Shown here piece by piece: positions 45,924 to 55,047 of a stretch of 64,000 nt of DNA; within the stretch, counting starts at the first letter, position 1, and every line of letters begins with the position of its first letter. The notes beneath the pieces were generated by a model. The model saw nothing but the letters and a program-made list of their open reading frames with translations, made no database searches and was not told the DNA's origin. This stretch comes from Gammaproteobacteria bacterium Ga0074134 (GTDB lineage Bacteria > Pseudomonadota > Gammaproteobacteria > Ga0077554 > Ga007554): the NCBI GenBank assembly GCA_001464965.1, contig LNEJ01000059.1, forward strand, positions 1-64,000. The letters are read 5' to 3'. The position numbers and the translations under genes are program-made.

Positions 45924-48110
45924 ATGAAAAAATCCGATTTTTTTGCCACCGCCCCCAAAGGCATGGAACCACTGCTGGCCGGCGAACTGCGCGCGCTGGG
46001 TATCTCCAGCGTAGCCGAGACCCGTGCCGGTGTAGCGTTTGAGGCATCGCTGGAGCAGGCCTACAGGGTGTGTCTGTGGTCGCGCATTGCCAACCGGGTT
46101 TTGTTGCCGCTGGCGGTCTTTCCCGCGCCCACGCCCGAGGCGCTCTATTCAGGCGTGCGCTCGATCCGCTGGAATGAGCATTTGTCCGCGGAGGGTACAC
46201 TGGCGGTGGATTTCAGCGCATTGCAGTCACAGATTACCCACACCCATTTTGGCGCGCTAAAGGTGAAAGACGCCATTGTCGATCAATTTCGCGAGGCGAC
46301 GGGGATACGCCCGTCCGTGGCACGGGAGCGGCCCGATGTGCGTATCAACGTCTATCTGCGCCGCGACGAGGCCACTGTCAGCCTCGACCTGGCGGGCGAA
46401 AGCCTGCACCGGCGCGGTTATCGTCAGGAGGGTGTGGAGGCGCCGCTCAAGGAGAATCTCGCCGCGGCGATTCTGCTGCGTGCCGGCTGGCCGGAAATCG
46501 CGCGCATGGGTGGTGCGTTGCTCGATCCGATGTGCGGCTCCGGCACGCTTCCTATCGAGGCCGCCATGATCGCCGCCGATATCGCCCCCGGCTTGCTGCG
46601 GCCGTATTACGGATTTTTGCGCTGGAAGGGGCATGATGCCGGGGTCTGGGCCAGCCTGGTTGCAGAAGCGCAGGCGCGCCGGGAGCAGGGGATGAAACAC
46701 CTGCCGCCGATATCCGGCTACGACGCCGATCCGGGCGCGGTGAGGATTGCGCTAGTCAATGTGGAGCATGCAGGCTTGCAAGGCCGCGTGCATATCGAAC
46801 GCCGTGAGCTTGCCAGCATGGATGCGCCACGCTCACATCAGCCCGGCCTGGTGGTTGTCAACCCGCCTTACGGCGAGCGTTTGGGACAGATAGACGAGCT
46901 GCGGCATCTGTACAAGGCATTGGGCGACAAGCTCAAGGCGCACTTCGAGGGCTGGAAAGCCGTAGTGCTCACTGGTAATCCCGATCTGGGTAAGCACATG
47001 GGGCTGCGGGCGCGGCGCATTCACACACTCTATAATGGCGCCATTGAGTGCAAGCTGCTGAGCTTTGACGTCATCCCCGAATGGTACATGGGTCACCACG
47101 CCAGGAGCGTTGAAGCTGCCGCCACCGGCGCGCCTGTTGCATCTTCCCCTGAACCACACTCTGAGCCGCTCAATACAGGCGCGGAAATGTTCGCCAACCG
47201 CCTGCGCAAGAACCTGAAAAACATCGGGCGCTGGGCGCAGCGCGAGGGCGTGCATTGCTTCCGCCTGTACGATGCCGATCTGCCGGAATATGCGCTGGCG
47301 GTGGATATCTACGAGAAATGGGTGCATGTGCAGGAATACGAAGCCCCCAAAACAGTGGATCCGGCGAAGGCCGCATCACGCCTAAGTGTAGCCCTGGCGG
47401 CAATGCCGGAAGCGCTCGGCGTCCCCGCGGCAAACATTTTTCTCAAGGTGCGCCGCCAGCAGAAGGGCAAGTCGCAATATGTGAAACAGGATGCGGCAGG
47501 CAATTTTTATGAGGTGCGCGAGGGCAACTGTAAGTTCTTGGTGAACTTCACGGACTACCTCGACACCGGCCTGTTCCTCGATCACCGCCCGACACGCGCC
47601 CTGATACAGTCGCTGGCGAAGGGGAAGCGCTTTCTCAATCTGTTCGGCTACACCGGCGCCGCGACGGTGCATGCTGCCGTGGGCGGCGCGGCCGCCACTG
47701 TCACGGTTGATATGTCCAACACCTATCTTGCCTGGGCGCGGCGCAATCTTGCGCTTAACGGATTCAGTGATCGCAGGCACGAATTCATCCAGGCGGACTG
47801 TCTGGAATGGATGGAAAACGAGAAGCAGCGCTACGGCCTCATCTTTCTCGACCCGCCCACCTTTTCAAACTCCAAGCGCATGGATGGCACGCTGGATGTT
47901 CAGCGGGATCATGTGATGTTGATCAAGGCCGCCGTCCGGCTGCTCGAGCGCGACGGCGTGCTGCTGTTTTCCAATAACAATCAGCGCTTCAAGATGGATC
48001 GTGAGGCGCTCCCCGGCCTGCGGATCGAAGACATCTCACGCACCACCCTGCCCAAGGATTTTGAGCGCAACCCGCGCATTCATAACTGCTGGAAGATTAC
48101 GCAGGGATGA
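45924..48110 (+). CDS. rlmKL: Fused 23S rRNA methyltransferase RlmKL (m2G2445 and m7G2069)
   Basis: A 728-residue bifunctional enzyme. The N-terminal half has a THUMP domain (about 50-155) and the RlmL methyltransferase with DPMCGSGTLPIEAA and catalytic NPPYGERL; the C-terminal half is the RlmK methyltransferase with LNLFGYTGAATVHAA and DPPTFSNSK. The fusion of both activities in one chain is typical of gammaproteobacteria. The start at 45924 (MKKSDFFATAPKGMEPLL) fits the family. A hairpin lies downstream before rsfS. Confidence 0.96.
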   Translation: MKKSDFFATAPKGMEPLLAGELRALGISSVAETRAGVAFEASLEQAYRVCLWSRIANRVLLPLAVFPAPTPEALYSGVRSIRWNEHLSAEGTLAVDFSALQSQITHTHFGALKVKDAIVDQFREATGIRPSVARERPDVRINVYLRRDEATVSLDLAGESLHRRGYRQEGVEAPLKENLAAAILLRAGWPEIARMGGALLDPMCGSGTLPIEAAMIAADIAPGLLRPYYGFLRWKGHDAGVWASLVAEAQARREQGMKHLPPISGYDADPGAVRIALVNVEHAGLQGRVHIERRELASMDAPRSHQPGLVVVNPPYGERLGQIDELRHLYKALGDKLKAHFEGWKAVVLTGNPDLGKHMGLRARRIHTLYNGAIECKLLSFDVIPEWYMGHHARSVEAAATGAPVASSPEPHSEPLNTGAEMFANRLRKNLKNIGRWAQREGVHCFRLYDADLPEYALAVDIYEKWVHVQEYEAPKTVDPAKAASRLSVALAAMPEALGVPAANIFLKVRRQQKGKSQYVKQDAAGNFYEVREGNCKFLVNFTDYLDTGLFLDHRPTRALIQSLAKGKRFLNLFGYTGAATVHAAVGGAAATVTVDMSNTYLAWARRNLALNGFSDRRHEFIQADCLEWMENEKQRYGLIFLDPPTFSNSKRMDGTLDVQRDHVMLIKAAVRLLERDGVLLFSNNNQRFKMDREALPGLRIEDISRTTLPKDFERNPRIHNCWKITQG

Positions 48111-48192
48111 TGTATGTACGGCCAGGCTCTTGATGGATAGGCTCTTACATAGTGCCGGATCATGTAAACGGGGATACAATAGCGCTATTATC

Positions 48193-48218
48193 GAGGCATC
48201 CTTGTGAATCAGGATGCC
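48193..48218 (+). promoter_or_regulatory. Hairpin in the rsfS leader
   Basis: GAGGCATCCT (48193-48202) and AGGATGCC (48211-48218) pair over 8 bp with a loop of 8. It lies 47 bases before the rsfS ATG and after the rlmKL stop. There is no U-run, so it may be a leader structure or a weak terminator. Function unproven. Confidence 0.4.
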
Positions 48219-48264
48219 CTCAATGGGTTCATGCTGTACGATTTTTGTTTATCCAGGATCATTA

Positions 48265-48618
48265 ATGCAATCTGAAGAATTGAAGCAACTCGCGGTTGCC
48301 GCGCTCGAAGATATCAAGGCGGTCGATATCAAGGTGTTCGATGTGCGTGGCATCACCGGCATTACGGACTTTATGGTGATTGCCAGCGGCACGTCCAGCC
48401 GGCATGTCAAATCGATAGCCGATAATGTGAGCGTGGAGGCCAAAAAGGCCGGGGTGCGGCCGTTGGGCGTGGAAGGAGAGCGTGAAGGCGAATGGGTGCT
48501 GGTTGATCTGGCGGATGTGGTGGTGCATGTCATGCTGCCGCAGGCGCGTGACTTTTACCAGTTGGAGAAGCTGTGGGACGCCGGGGCACGTAAACAGGAT
48601 TCCATGGCGGGCGGCTAA
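48265..48618 (+). CDS. rsfS: Ribosomal silencing factor RsfS
   Basis: A 117-residue protein that binds L14 on the large subunit and blocks subunit joining during starvation. The core [24 protein letters not shown] (read in pieces), [30 protein letters not shown] and [11 protein letters not shown] is fully conserved. Start at 48265 matches the family start. In E. coli rsfS is followed directly by rlmH; here an OmpA-like gene on the opposite strand lies between them. Confidence 0.95.
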   Translation: MQSEELKQLAVAALEDIKAVDIKVFDVRGITGITDFMVIASGTSSRHVKSIADNVSVEAKKAGVRPLGVEGEREGEWVLVDLADVVVHVMLPQARDFYQLEKLWDAGARKQDSMAGG

Positions 48619-48669
48619 GACTGCTATGACTGGGCAGGGGAACTACGCCTGCCCAGTTGCTATTGGGAG

Positions 48670-49371
48670 TTAACCTTGGCTGTTCGCGTCTTTGAGCAGC
48701 TGATCGTTTGGGGATATGTGCAGCTCGACGCGGCGGTTTTGCGCGCGGCCGTCGGCGGTATCATTGGAGGCTATCGGATTGTCCGGGCCGAATCCCATCA
48801 CCGTCATGCGGCTGGCTTTTACGCCCTGTTCGCTCAGGTAGGCGCGCACGGCATTTGCACGGCGCTCTGAAAGTTGCTGGTTATAGCTCATTGTGCCGAC
48901 ATTATCGGTGTAACCCGCTACCGTGATTTCGGTTTTATCATATTTTTTCAAAATATCAGCCATTTTTTGCAGACTGGCCTTCGATTCGGGCCTAAGGGTC
49001 GACTGGTTAAAGTCGAAAAGAATCTTGTCTTTCATGGTAGCCACGATACCGTCATCGACACGTTTTACTTCGGCAACTTGCGCCAGTTCCTGTGCCTGCT
49101 TGTCCATATAATTGCCGATAATGCCGCCGGTCGCCGCGCCAAGCGCACCGCCGATCAGCGCGCCTTTGCCGGCGTTGGCCTTCTTGCTGCCGATCAGGCC
49201 GCCAACGATAGCGCCACCCAGGCCACCGATCAGCGCGCCTTTTTGGGTGCGCGACATCGGTTCAGAGCCGGAGGAGGTTTGCGAGCCTGGCGTTGTCGCG
49301 CATCCGGCCTGCCCAAGGACAAGGACGGTAATGATGGCCAAGGCAATGCCTGTTTTCCATTGGCGGGTCAT
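48670..49371 (-). CDS. OmpA-domain lipoprotein with glycine zipper
   Basis: A 233-residue outer-membrane lipoprotein with lipobox GQAGC. Residues about 40-95 are a Gly-zipper membrane-spanning segment (GALIGGLGGAIVGGLIGSKK and GALIGGALGAATGGIIGN). The C-terminal OmpA/MotB domain has IVATMKDKILFDFNQSTLRPES, TVAGYTDNVG and the SERRANAVRAYL peptidoglycan-binding motif. It anchors the outer membrane to the wall non-covalently. The ATG at 49371 with GGAG upstream is chosen. It is inserted, opposite in direction, between rsfS and rlmH, which are normally adjacent. Confidence 0.9.
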   Translation of the reverse strand: MTRQWKTGIALAIITVLVLGQAGCATTPGSQTSSGSEPMSRTQKGALIGGLGGAIVGGLIGSKKANAGKGALIGGALGAATGGIIGNYMDKQAQELAQVAEVKRVDDGIVATMKDKILFDFNQSTLRPESKASLQKMADILKKYDKTEITVAGYTDNVGTMSYNQQLSERRANAVRAYLSEQGVKASRMTVMGFGPDNPIASNDTADGRAQNRRVELHISPNDQLLKDANSQG

Positions 49372-49493
49372 GGGTTGTATCTCCAATTCAGATTAGGGTA
49401 TTAAGAAATTAATTAATGTATAAACTAATTATATCACGCAAAGCCGCTGGAGCAGCGCTTCATGGCGCAGCGGTTATCTTCCGGATAACTTGA

Positions 49494-49964
49494 ATGCAGA
49501 TTTACTTGATTGCGGTAGGCGACCGTATGCCGCGGTGGGTGCAAGACGGGTACCGGGAATACGCCAAGCGCCTGCCGCCGGAGTGCGGACTGCATCTGAT
49601 TGAAATCGCGCCCGGCAGGCGTGGCAAGGGTGTTGATGTGGAACGGACCGTGCATGATGAGGGTGAGCGTATGCTGGCAGCGATACCCCGTGGTTGCCGG
49701 GTGTTTGCGCTCGACGTGCCGGGACGGCAATGGAGCACGGAGGATCTGTCGCAGAAGTTGGCAGGCTGGATGCAGGGCGGCTGCGATGTCGCGCTGCTGG
49801 TCGGCGGCCCCGAGGGCCTGTCAGCCGCGTGCCGGCAGCGTGCCGAGGGGTTGTGGTCGCTATCACTGCTGACATTGCCGCATCCCGTGGTGCGCATCGT
49901 GCTCGCCGAGCAGCTGTACCGGGCATGGAGTATTTTAAAAAATCATCCTTATCACCGAAAATAG
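49494..49964 (+). CDS. rlmH: 23S rRNA pseudouridine-1915 N3-methyltransferase RlmH
   Basis: SPOUT methyltransferase of 156 residues, working as a dimer. The family start MQIYLIAVGDRMPRWV and the SAM-binding knot LVGGPEGLSAACRQRA, LSLLTLPHPVVRIVLAEQLYRAWSI are complete, ending NHPYHRK. The start at 49494 fits family length. An L,D-transpeptidase gene follows after 82 bases. Confidence 0.96.
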   Translation: MQIYLIAVGDRMPRWVQDGYREYAKRLPPECGLHLIEIAPGRRGKGVDVERTVHDEGERMLAAIPRGCRVFALDVPGRQWSTEDLSQKLAGWMQGGCDVALLVGGPEGLSAACRQRAEGLWSLSLLTLPHPVVRIVLAEQLYRAWSILKNHPYHRK

Positions 49965-50046
49965 TTTTTGATTTTGCGTAGCCAATTTAATGACGACACG
50001 TCAAAAATGTGACGTGTTATTGCAGAGATTCTTATGGAAGAATGCA

Positions 50047-50628
50047 ATGATGTGGAAATTGTTGACAAATAAGTGTGGTTATTTGGCGCGCGCCGCAGGC
50101 CTGTTGTTGTGTGTCTTATCCGGCGTCGCGAATGCGGAGGAAACTCAGCCATGGATTATGGTGGATAGCCGCCAGCAAACGCTGACTGTCTTTGCGGGGC
50201 AGGACAAGGTGCTGAAGCATTTCTCTTATGTGGCGCTAGGGCGGGGTGGCGTGGCTGGTGACCGTCACCGGGGTGATCGCACGACTCCCCTGGGTACATT
50301 TCATGTGGCATGGATAAATCCGAAAAGCCGCTTCGGCATATTTTTCGGTCTTGATTTTCCTTCTCTGGAAAATGCGGATCGCGCCTATCGCGATAATCTT
50401 ATCGATCGAGAAACCTACCTCAATATTCTCGATGCCGTTATCGAGCGCCGTGTTCCTCCGCAGGATACGCCGCTGGGTGGACAGATCGGTATTCATGGCC
50501 TGGGCGGCAGAGATCCGCGCATGCACCGCAGCGTCAATTGGACCGATGGCTGTATTGCGCTGACCGATGCCCAGATCAGGTTGCTTGCGCGTTTGGTGCG
50601 GATCGGCACCAAGGTATTGATCATCTAA
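50047..50628 (+). CDS. L,D-transpeptidase (YkuD domain), exported
   Basis: A 193-residue YkuD/ErfK-type enzyme with a signal (LARAAGLLLCVLSGVANAE). Catalytic His150 lies in IGIHGLGG and the Cys at 169 in NWTDGCIAL. The region between (RFGIFFGLDFPSLENA) and absence of a LysM domain make it a compact form. Such enzymes make 3-3 cross-links or attach Braun lipoprotein to peptidoglycan. It is 200 bases upstream of a Lpp-like gene in the same direction, and a second L,D-transpeptidase lies beyond, facing it. GGAAG precedes the ATG at 50047; an adjacent Met at 50050 is also possible. Confidence 0.9.
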   Translation: MMWKLLTNKCGYLARAAGLLLCVLSGVANAEETQPWIMVDSRQQTLTVFAGQDKVLKHFSYVALGRGGVAGDRHRGDRTTPLGTFHVAWINPKSRFGIFFGLDFPSLENADRAYRDNLIDRETYLNILDAVIERRVPPQDTPLGGQIGIHGLGGRDPRMHRSVNWTDGCIALTDAQIRLLARLVRIGTKVLII

Positions 50629-50765
50629 CCTGATCCCCACCTGAAAAATTCATCCTCGTCACACCTCCTTCCCAACCGGCAGGCGCCTCGTGGCGTCGCC
50701 AAATCCAGACGCGGTTTTTGTGCGCCCTATCTGGCAAAGTCCGAGCGAGTGGATTACCCTATGAA

Positions 50766-50790
50766 AGGTGCCCCTAAAGGGGGGTCACCT
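50766..50790 (+). promoter_or_regulatory. Imperfect hairpin in the lipoprotein leader
   Basis: AGGTG CCCC (50766-50774), loop TAAA, then GGGG and CACCT (to 50790) with a bulged GGT. It lies about 38 bases before the lipoprotein ATG and could be an mRNA leader structure or the end of the previous transcript. The ribosome site AAGGAG (50814-50819) is outside it. Confidence 0.4.
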
Positions 50791-50827
50791 AAATAGTGTG
50801 CAAATAAGAATGTAAGGAGACATGAAT

Positions 50828-51190
50828 ATGAATAAACAACTACTGAAGTTATCTCCCATTGTGTTGTCCCTTGGTTTGGCGGCCTGTGCAACGGGTGGGG
50901 ATGTGGATAAAATCCGTGCGATGGCGGAGCAGGCACAAGAAACCGCGAGCGCCGCCCAGGCCAAAGCGGATCAGGCGTTAAGCAAAACGGCTACGGCGCA
51001 ATCCACCGCGGACCAAGCGTTAAGCAAGGCGACTAGCGCCGCTTCGGCCGCGGATCAGGCAATGAGCAAGGCCAACGCCGCTCAATCCACTGCGGATCAG
51101 GCCATGAGCAAGGCCGATGAAGCCAGCCGGAAAGCTGATCAAAGCAATGAAAAGCTTGATCGGATGTTTAGAAAATCAATGGAAAAATAA
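50828..51190 (+). CDS. Braun-type alanine-zipper lipoprotein (Lpp/OprI-like)
   Basis: A 120-residue outer-membrane lipoprotein. Signal and lipobox LGLAAC place the acylated Cys near residue 21. The mature chain is an alanine-zipper coiled coil of near-heptad repeats (AQAKADQALSK, AQSTADQALSK, ASAADQAMSK, AQSTADQAMSK), clearly internally duplicated, and it ends in a C-terminal Lys (KSMEK), the residue joined to diaminopimelate in Lpp. It is longer than E. coli Lpp (58 mature residues) through extra repeats. AGGAG is 8 bases before the ATG at 50828; an ATG at 50822 is too close. L,D-transpeptidase genes flank it. Confidence 0.88.
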   Translation: MNKQLLKLSPIVLSLGLAACATGGDVDKIRAMAEQAQETASAAQAKADQALSKTATAQSTADQALSKATSAASAADQAMSKANAAQSTADQAMSKADEASRKADQSNEKLDRMFRKSMEK

Positions 51191-51215
51191 GCGGCGTTTT
51201 TTTAAGCTGCGAGAG

Positions 51216-51245
51216 AAGCCCCGCATGCCTTGCGCTACGGGGCTT
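51216..51245 (+). terminator. Terminator after the lipoprotein gene
   Basis: AAGCCCCG (51216-51223) pairs with CGGGGCTT (51238-51245) over 8 bp, followed by a short TTT. The 14-base loop can form a small inner stem. It lies 26 bases after the stop. Confidence 0.7.
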
Positions 51246-51270
51246 TCAACTATATGTAGATGTGATTCCA

Positions 51271-51286
51271 AGGGGGGCACCCCCCT
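51271..51286. repeat. GC-rich palindrome between convergent genes
   Basis: AGGGGG-GCAC-CCCCCT, a perfect 6-bp stem with a 4-base loop, 32 bases from the stop of the minus-strand L,D-transpeptidase. Possibly a termination aid; no U-run. Confidence 0.4.
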
Positions 51287-51318
51287 GCAACCTGAAAAAA
51301 TTCCCGATGCGTGCCGCG

Positions 51319-52653
51319 TCAGTTGACTTGACGCGTGATTTCCGGTGGTTTGATAAATGTATCAATCCCCAGGCGGGTTTGTATAAGCTTTTGGTGGGAC
51401 TGCGCTTCGTTCTTGTTGGCAAAAGGGCCGGCCAGGACGCGATATCCTCCTGGCATGGCAACATGCAGTGCCGGAATGGGTGGTCCCAGGTGGCGCAGCA
51501 TTGCGGTTAAGCGATGCACCTTGTCCATGTTTTTGAAGTTGCCGGCCTGCACATACCATTGCTTGGCATCGAACACCGCTACTTCGGCTGGAGGCGATGG
51601 CGCATCAATATTTTCTGCGTTGGCGCTATGTGCGGGCACTGTGCTGGCGGGCGGCGGTGCTTTCTGGGGCTCGTTGACCACAGGGAGATCCGTCATGATC
51701 TCTTCCAGTGCAGGGCTGCCAGCTGAGATGGGTAGAGGGTACCCTCCCCCGCGCCTGGTGATGCGAATGACATTTCGCCAGTTAATGTCGCGGCGCTTCT
51801 CACCCGAGGCGCCAATAATGACATTGACGACGGGTGTCAGATTGCCATCCAGTACTTTGGCGTCTTCTTCCAGCGGCTTGTGTGTTTCCAGATACAATGT
51901 GCCATCCCGCCAGCCGGCAAGGTACGGTTGATTCGATATCTGGACGGACACGCCGACAGGGATCTGGTCGAACAGCCTGGCGATATCCTCGGGGTAAAGA
52001 TGAATGCACCCATGGCTGACGCGCATGCCTATGCCGGAAGGTTTGTTGGTGCCATGGATGAGGTAGCCGGGCAGGCCAAGCCGGAAGGCGAATTGTCCCA
52101 ACGGATTGTCGGGGCCGGCGGGTACCACCGGCGGTAACGGTTCGCCCTTTTTGGCGTGCTCTTCCTGAATTGAGACGGGAACAGTCCAGACGGGATCTTT
52201 CTGTTTTGAAACTATGCGGGTGGTGCCCACAGGGGTGGACCAGCCCTCCTTGCCGATGCCTATCGGGTGCGTGATGACCACGGCGGACTCTCCCGGCTTG
52301 GGCGCGGGATAATAAAACATGCGCATCGTGGCGATGTTCAGGACGATACCTTGCCGTGGCGCGTTGGGAAGGATGAATTGGGTTGGCAGCAATACCGGCG
52401 TCCCGGCGCCGGGCAGCCAGGGATCCACGGTAGGGTTGGCATCGGTGATTTCGTTATAGCCCAGATTGTAGCGCCGCGCGATGTCCAGCAGGGTGTCTTC
52501 CTGGCGGGCCATTACCACGCGCAGGTCGCCGACAACATCGGTGCCGGGCGGGGGTAAGGGAAACGTGTCCGCGAGAGCCGGTGAGCCGAGGAATGTCAGC
52601 ATGCCGGCCAGGAAATATTTGTGCAAAGCCGCGTTTGCTTGAAATGTCATCAT
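51319..52653 (-). CDS. L,D-transpeptidase with LysM-like and SPOR domains
   Basis: A 444-residue exported enzyme (signal ends about ALADT). A LysM-like domain (about 45-95: VVMARQEDTLLDIARRYNLGYNEI read in parts), a YkuD domain with HGTNKPSGIGMRVSHGCIHLYP (His200, Cys216; read in parts), then a Pro-rich linker and a C-terminal SPOR domain (WYVQAGNFKNMDKVHRL to end) are all visible. SPOR binds denuded glycan at division sites, an unusual addition to this enzyme class. It faces the Lpp-like gene from the other side, so two transpeptidases bracket the lipoprotein. AGGAGG lies before the ATG. Confidence 0.9.
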   Translation of the reverse strand: MMTFQANAALHKYFLAGMLTFLGSPALADTFPLPPPGTDVVGDLRVVMARQEDTLLDIARRYNLGYNEITDANPTVDPWLPGAGTPVLLPTQFILPNAPRQGIVLNIATMRMFYYPAPKPGESAVVITHPIGIGKEGWSTPVGTTRIVSKQKDPVWTVPVSIQEEHAKKGEPLPPVVPAGPDNPLGQFAFRLGLPGYLIHGTNKPSGIGMRVSHGCIHLYPEDIARLFDQIPVGVSVQISNQPYLAGWRDGTLYLETHKPLEEDAKVLDGNLTPVVNVIIGASGEKRRDINWRNVIRITRRGGGYPLPISAGSPALEEIMTDLPVVNEPQKAPPPASTVPAHSANAENIDAPSPPAEVAVFDAKQWYVQAGNFKNMDKVHRLTAMLRHLGPPIPALHVAMPGGYRVLAGPFANKNEAQSHQKLIQTRLGIDTFIKPPEITRQVN

Positions 52654-52858
52654 GATTTAACAGCCTCCTTGCGCGAGTGATGGTTGCATGGCGAAGCGGG
52701 CATCCGTGCCCGTCCTTCAATCCAGGAATGGGCGCTGCCTCTATATTGCAACAAAGAAATACTATTTTCCAGCATTTCACCGTGTTTTGTGGCATGCTTT
52801 GAGTGAAAAACGTGCTGTGCTGGCATCTTAACTGCTTAGAATCCGAAATTTTTTTCCA

Positions 52859-53449
52859 ATGCAAGGTTTTCATATTTATCTGGCTTCATCATCACCCCGG
52901 CGGCGCACGTTGCTCGAGCAGATCGGTATACGCTACCGTACTCTGGCCGTGGATGTCGATGAAGGTGTGCATTTGTATGAAACGCCTGAAATGTATGTGC
53001 TGCGCCTGGCTCTGGAAAAGGCGCGCGCCGGTTGGCGGTCGCTGGACCCGCAGACGCGCCGGCCAGTGCTAGGCGCGGATACGGCCGTCGTGATTGACGG
53101 CGAGGTGCTGGGCAAGCCGCATGACCGCGAACATGCGCTGGCGATGCTGGCGCGGATCTCTGGACGCGGCCATCAGGTTTTGACCGCTGTGGCGCTGGTG
53201 GATGATGAACGGGAGGCGGCGCGCCTGAGTGTCAGCACGGTTACTTTCCGCGCTATCGCGGCGGCGGAACGCGAGGCTTATTGGGACAGTGGCGAGCCGT
53301 TTGATAAGGCGGGAGGCTACGCCATCCAGGGCCGCGCGGCGGTTTTTATCTCGCGCCTGGAAGGGAGTTTCTCCGGCGTGATGGGGCTGCCGCTGTATGA
53401 AACTGCCGAGCTGTTGGGTGAGTTTGGGGTCGATGTTTTTGGATATTGA
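52859..53449 (+). CDS. maf: Maf nucleotide pyrophosphatase (YhdE type)
   Basis: A 196-residue house-cleaning nucleoside triphosphate pyrophosphatase, probably for dTTP/UTP. The family motifs [16 protein letters not shown] (8-23), [22 protein letters not shown] and [16 protein letters not shown] are complete. It is followed 78 bases later by rng, the same order as in E. coli (mreBCD-maf-rng-yhdP), although mreBCD is absent here. Confidence 0.95.
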   Translation: MQGFHIYLASSSPRRRTLLEQIGIRYRTLAVDVDEGVHLYETPEMYVLRLALEKARAGWRSLDPQTRRPVLGADTAVVIDGEVLGKPHDREHALAMLARISGRGHQVLTAVALVDDEREAARLSVSTVTFRAIAAAEREAYWDSGEPFDKAGGYAIQGRAAVFISRLEGSFSGVMGLPLYETAELLGEFGVDVFGY

Positions 53450-53527
53450 CGGGCTCTGTATTTTTGCCGCATAAGCGCGAATTATCTGTGGTCTCGGTGC
53501 GAATAAAAAATTTTTCAGGACAAATGC

Positions 53528-55000
53528 GTGAGTGAGGAAATACTGATCAATGTCACGCCACGTGAAACACGCGTGGCGACTGTCGAAAACGGCGTTCTGC
53601 AGGAGGTGTGCATCGAGCGCACCGGGCGCCGCGGTCTGGTGGGCAATATTTACAAGGGCAAGGTCAGCCGGGTCTTGCCGGGGATGCAGGCGGCTTTTGT
53701 CGAGGTTGGCCTGGAGCGGGCCGCATTCCTGCACGCATCGGATATATCGGCGTCGCCTATGCCCGGTGAGGAAAAGCCTGCCGAGAGCAAAAAAACAGAG
53801 GTGATCACCGATCTGCTCAGAGAGGGGCAGGAGGTGCTGGTGCAGGTGGTGAAAGACCCGCTGGGCAGCAAAGGGGCGCGCCTGACTACGCATATCTCCA
53901 TTCCGTCGCGCTATCTGGTGTTGATGCCGGGGATCCGTACTGTTGGAGTATCGCAACGCATCGAGAATGAGCAGGAAAGGCAGCGTCTCAAGGAGGTTGC
54001 TGCGTCTTTTTTGTCCGGTGTGGATGAGGGTTTTATCGTGCGTACCGCGGCGGAAGGGGCTACGGAGGAGGCCTTGCGCGCGGACATGGAATTTCTGTGT
54101 CGTTTGTGGGAGTCGATCCGCGAGCGTATTCCTTCACTGCCCCCGGGCGCGGTGGTGCACGAAGATCTGCCCCTGGGTTTGCGCATTCTGCGTGACCTGG
54201 TGGCCAGTGCGGTGGAAAAGGTGCGCATCGATTCACGCGAGACCCATCGCCGTGCAGTCGAGTTCGCCGAGAATTTTATTCCTGACCTGGTGCCGCGCAT
54301 AGAATACTACCCCGGCGAGCGCCCGATTTTTGATCTGTATTCCGTGGAGGATGAAATCCAGAAGGCGCTGGAGTCCAAGGTTCAACTCAAGTCGGGTGGT
54401 TATCTGGTCATTGATCAGACCGAGGCGATGACCACTATTGATGTGAACACCGGCTCGTTCGTCGGGCATCGCAATCTGGAAGAGACCATCTTCAAGACCA
54501 ATCTTGAGGCGGCGCAGTCGATCGCGCGCCAACTGCGTTTGCGCAATTTGGGCGGCATCATCATCATCGATTTTATCGACATGACCGAAGAGGATCACAA
54601 GCGCCAGGTGTTGCGTGCCCTTGAGAAAAGCCTGGAGCGCGATCATGCCAAATGCTATATCAGTGGCGTTTCGGCACTGGGGCTGGTTGAGATGACGCGC
54701 AAACGCACCCGCGAGAGTCTGGCCCACGTAATGTGCGCGCCATGCCCTGCCTGCAGCGGGCGCGGAATACTGAAGACGCCGGAAACCGTATGTTATGAAA
54801 TTTTCCGTGAAATTTTGCGCGCTGTGCGCCAGTTCGATGCAAAGCAGCTCTTGGTGCTGGCGCCACAGGTCGTGGTGGATATGTTGCTGGAGGAGGAGTC
54901 GGCTACCGTTGCCGAACTGGAGGCATTCATCGGCAAGCCGATAAAGTTCCAGGTAGAGTCACTTTATGCCCAAGAGCAGTTCGATGTCGTACCCATGTAA
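53528..55000 (+). CDS. rng: Ribonuclease G
   Basis: Endoribonuclease of 490 residues that trims 16S rRNA 5' ends and some mRNAs. It begins SEEILINVTPRETRVATVENG, has an S1 RNA-binding region (about 38-125), the metal-binding aspartates in TIDVNTGSFVG and IIDFIDM, and the Zn-link region with CPACSGRG (406-onward). The initiator is GTG or ATG-like near 53528. Length matches RNase G, not the longer RNase E. Confidence 0.96.
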   Translation: MSEEILINVTPRETRVATVENGVLQEVCIERTGRRGLVGNIYKGKVSRVLPGMQAAFVEVGLERAAFLHASDISASPMPGEEKPAESKKTEVITDLLREGQEVLVQVVKDPLGSKGARLTTHISIPSRYLVLMPGIRTVGVSQRIENEQERQRLKEVAASFLSGVDEGFIVRTAAEGATEEALRADMEFLCRLWESIRERIPSLPPGAVVHEDLPLGLRILRDLVASAVEKVRIDSRETHRRAVEFAENFIPDLVPRIEYYPGERPIFDLYSVEDEIQKALESKVQLKSGGYLVIDQTEAMTTIDVNTGSFVGHRNLEETIFKTNLEAAQSIARQLRLRNLGGIIIIDFIDMTEEDHKRQVLRALEKSLERDHAKCYISGVSALGLVEMTRKRTRESLAHVMCAPCPACSGRGILKTPETVCYEIFREILRAVRQFDAKQLLVLAPQVVVDMLLEEESATVAELEAFIGKPIKFQVESLYAQEQFDVVPM

Positions 55001-55047
55001 ATAGGGCGCATCCGCGTACCCACTAACGTCCACTGTCAAATATTTTT

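Noticed and set aside
48118-48150. Remnant of the rpoH-type repeat (two AGGCTCTT motifs)
   Set aside because: Only 8-bp matches to the 24-bp tip; too short to separate from chance.
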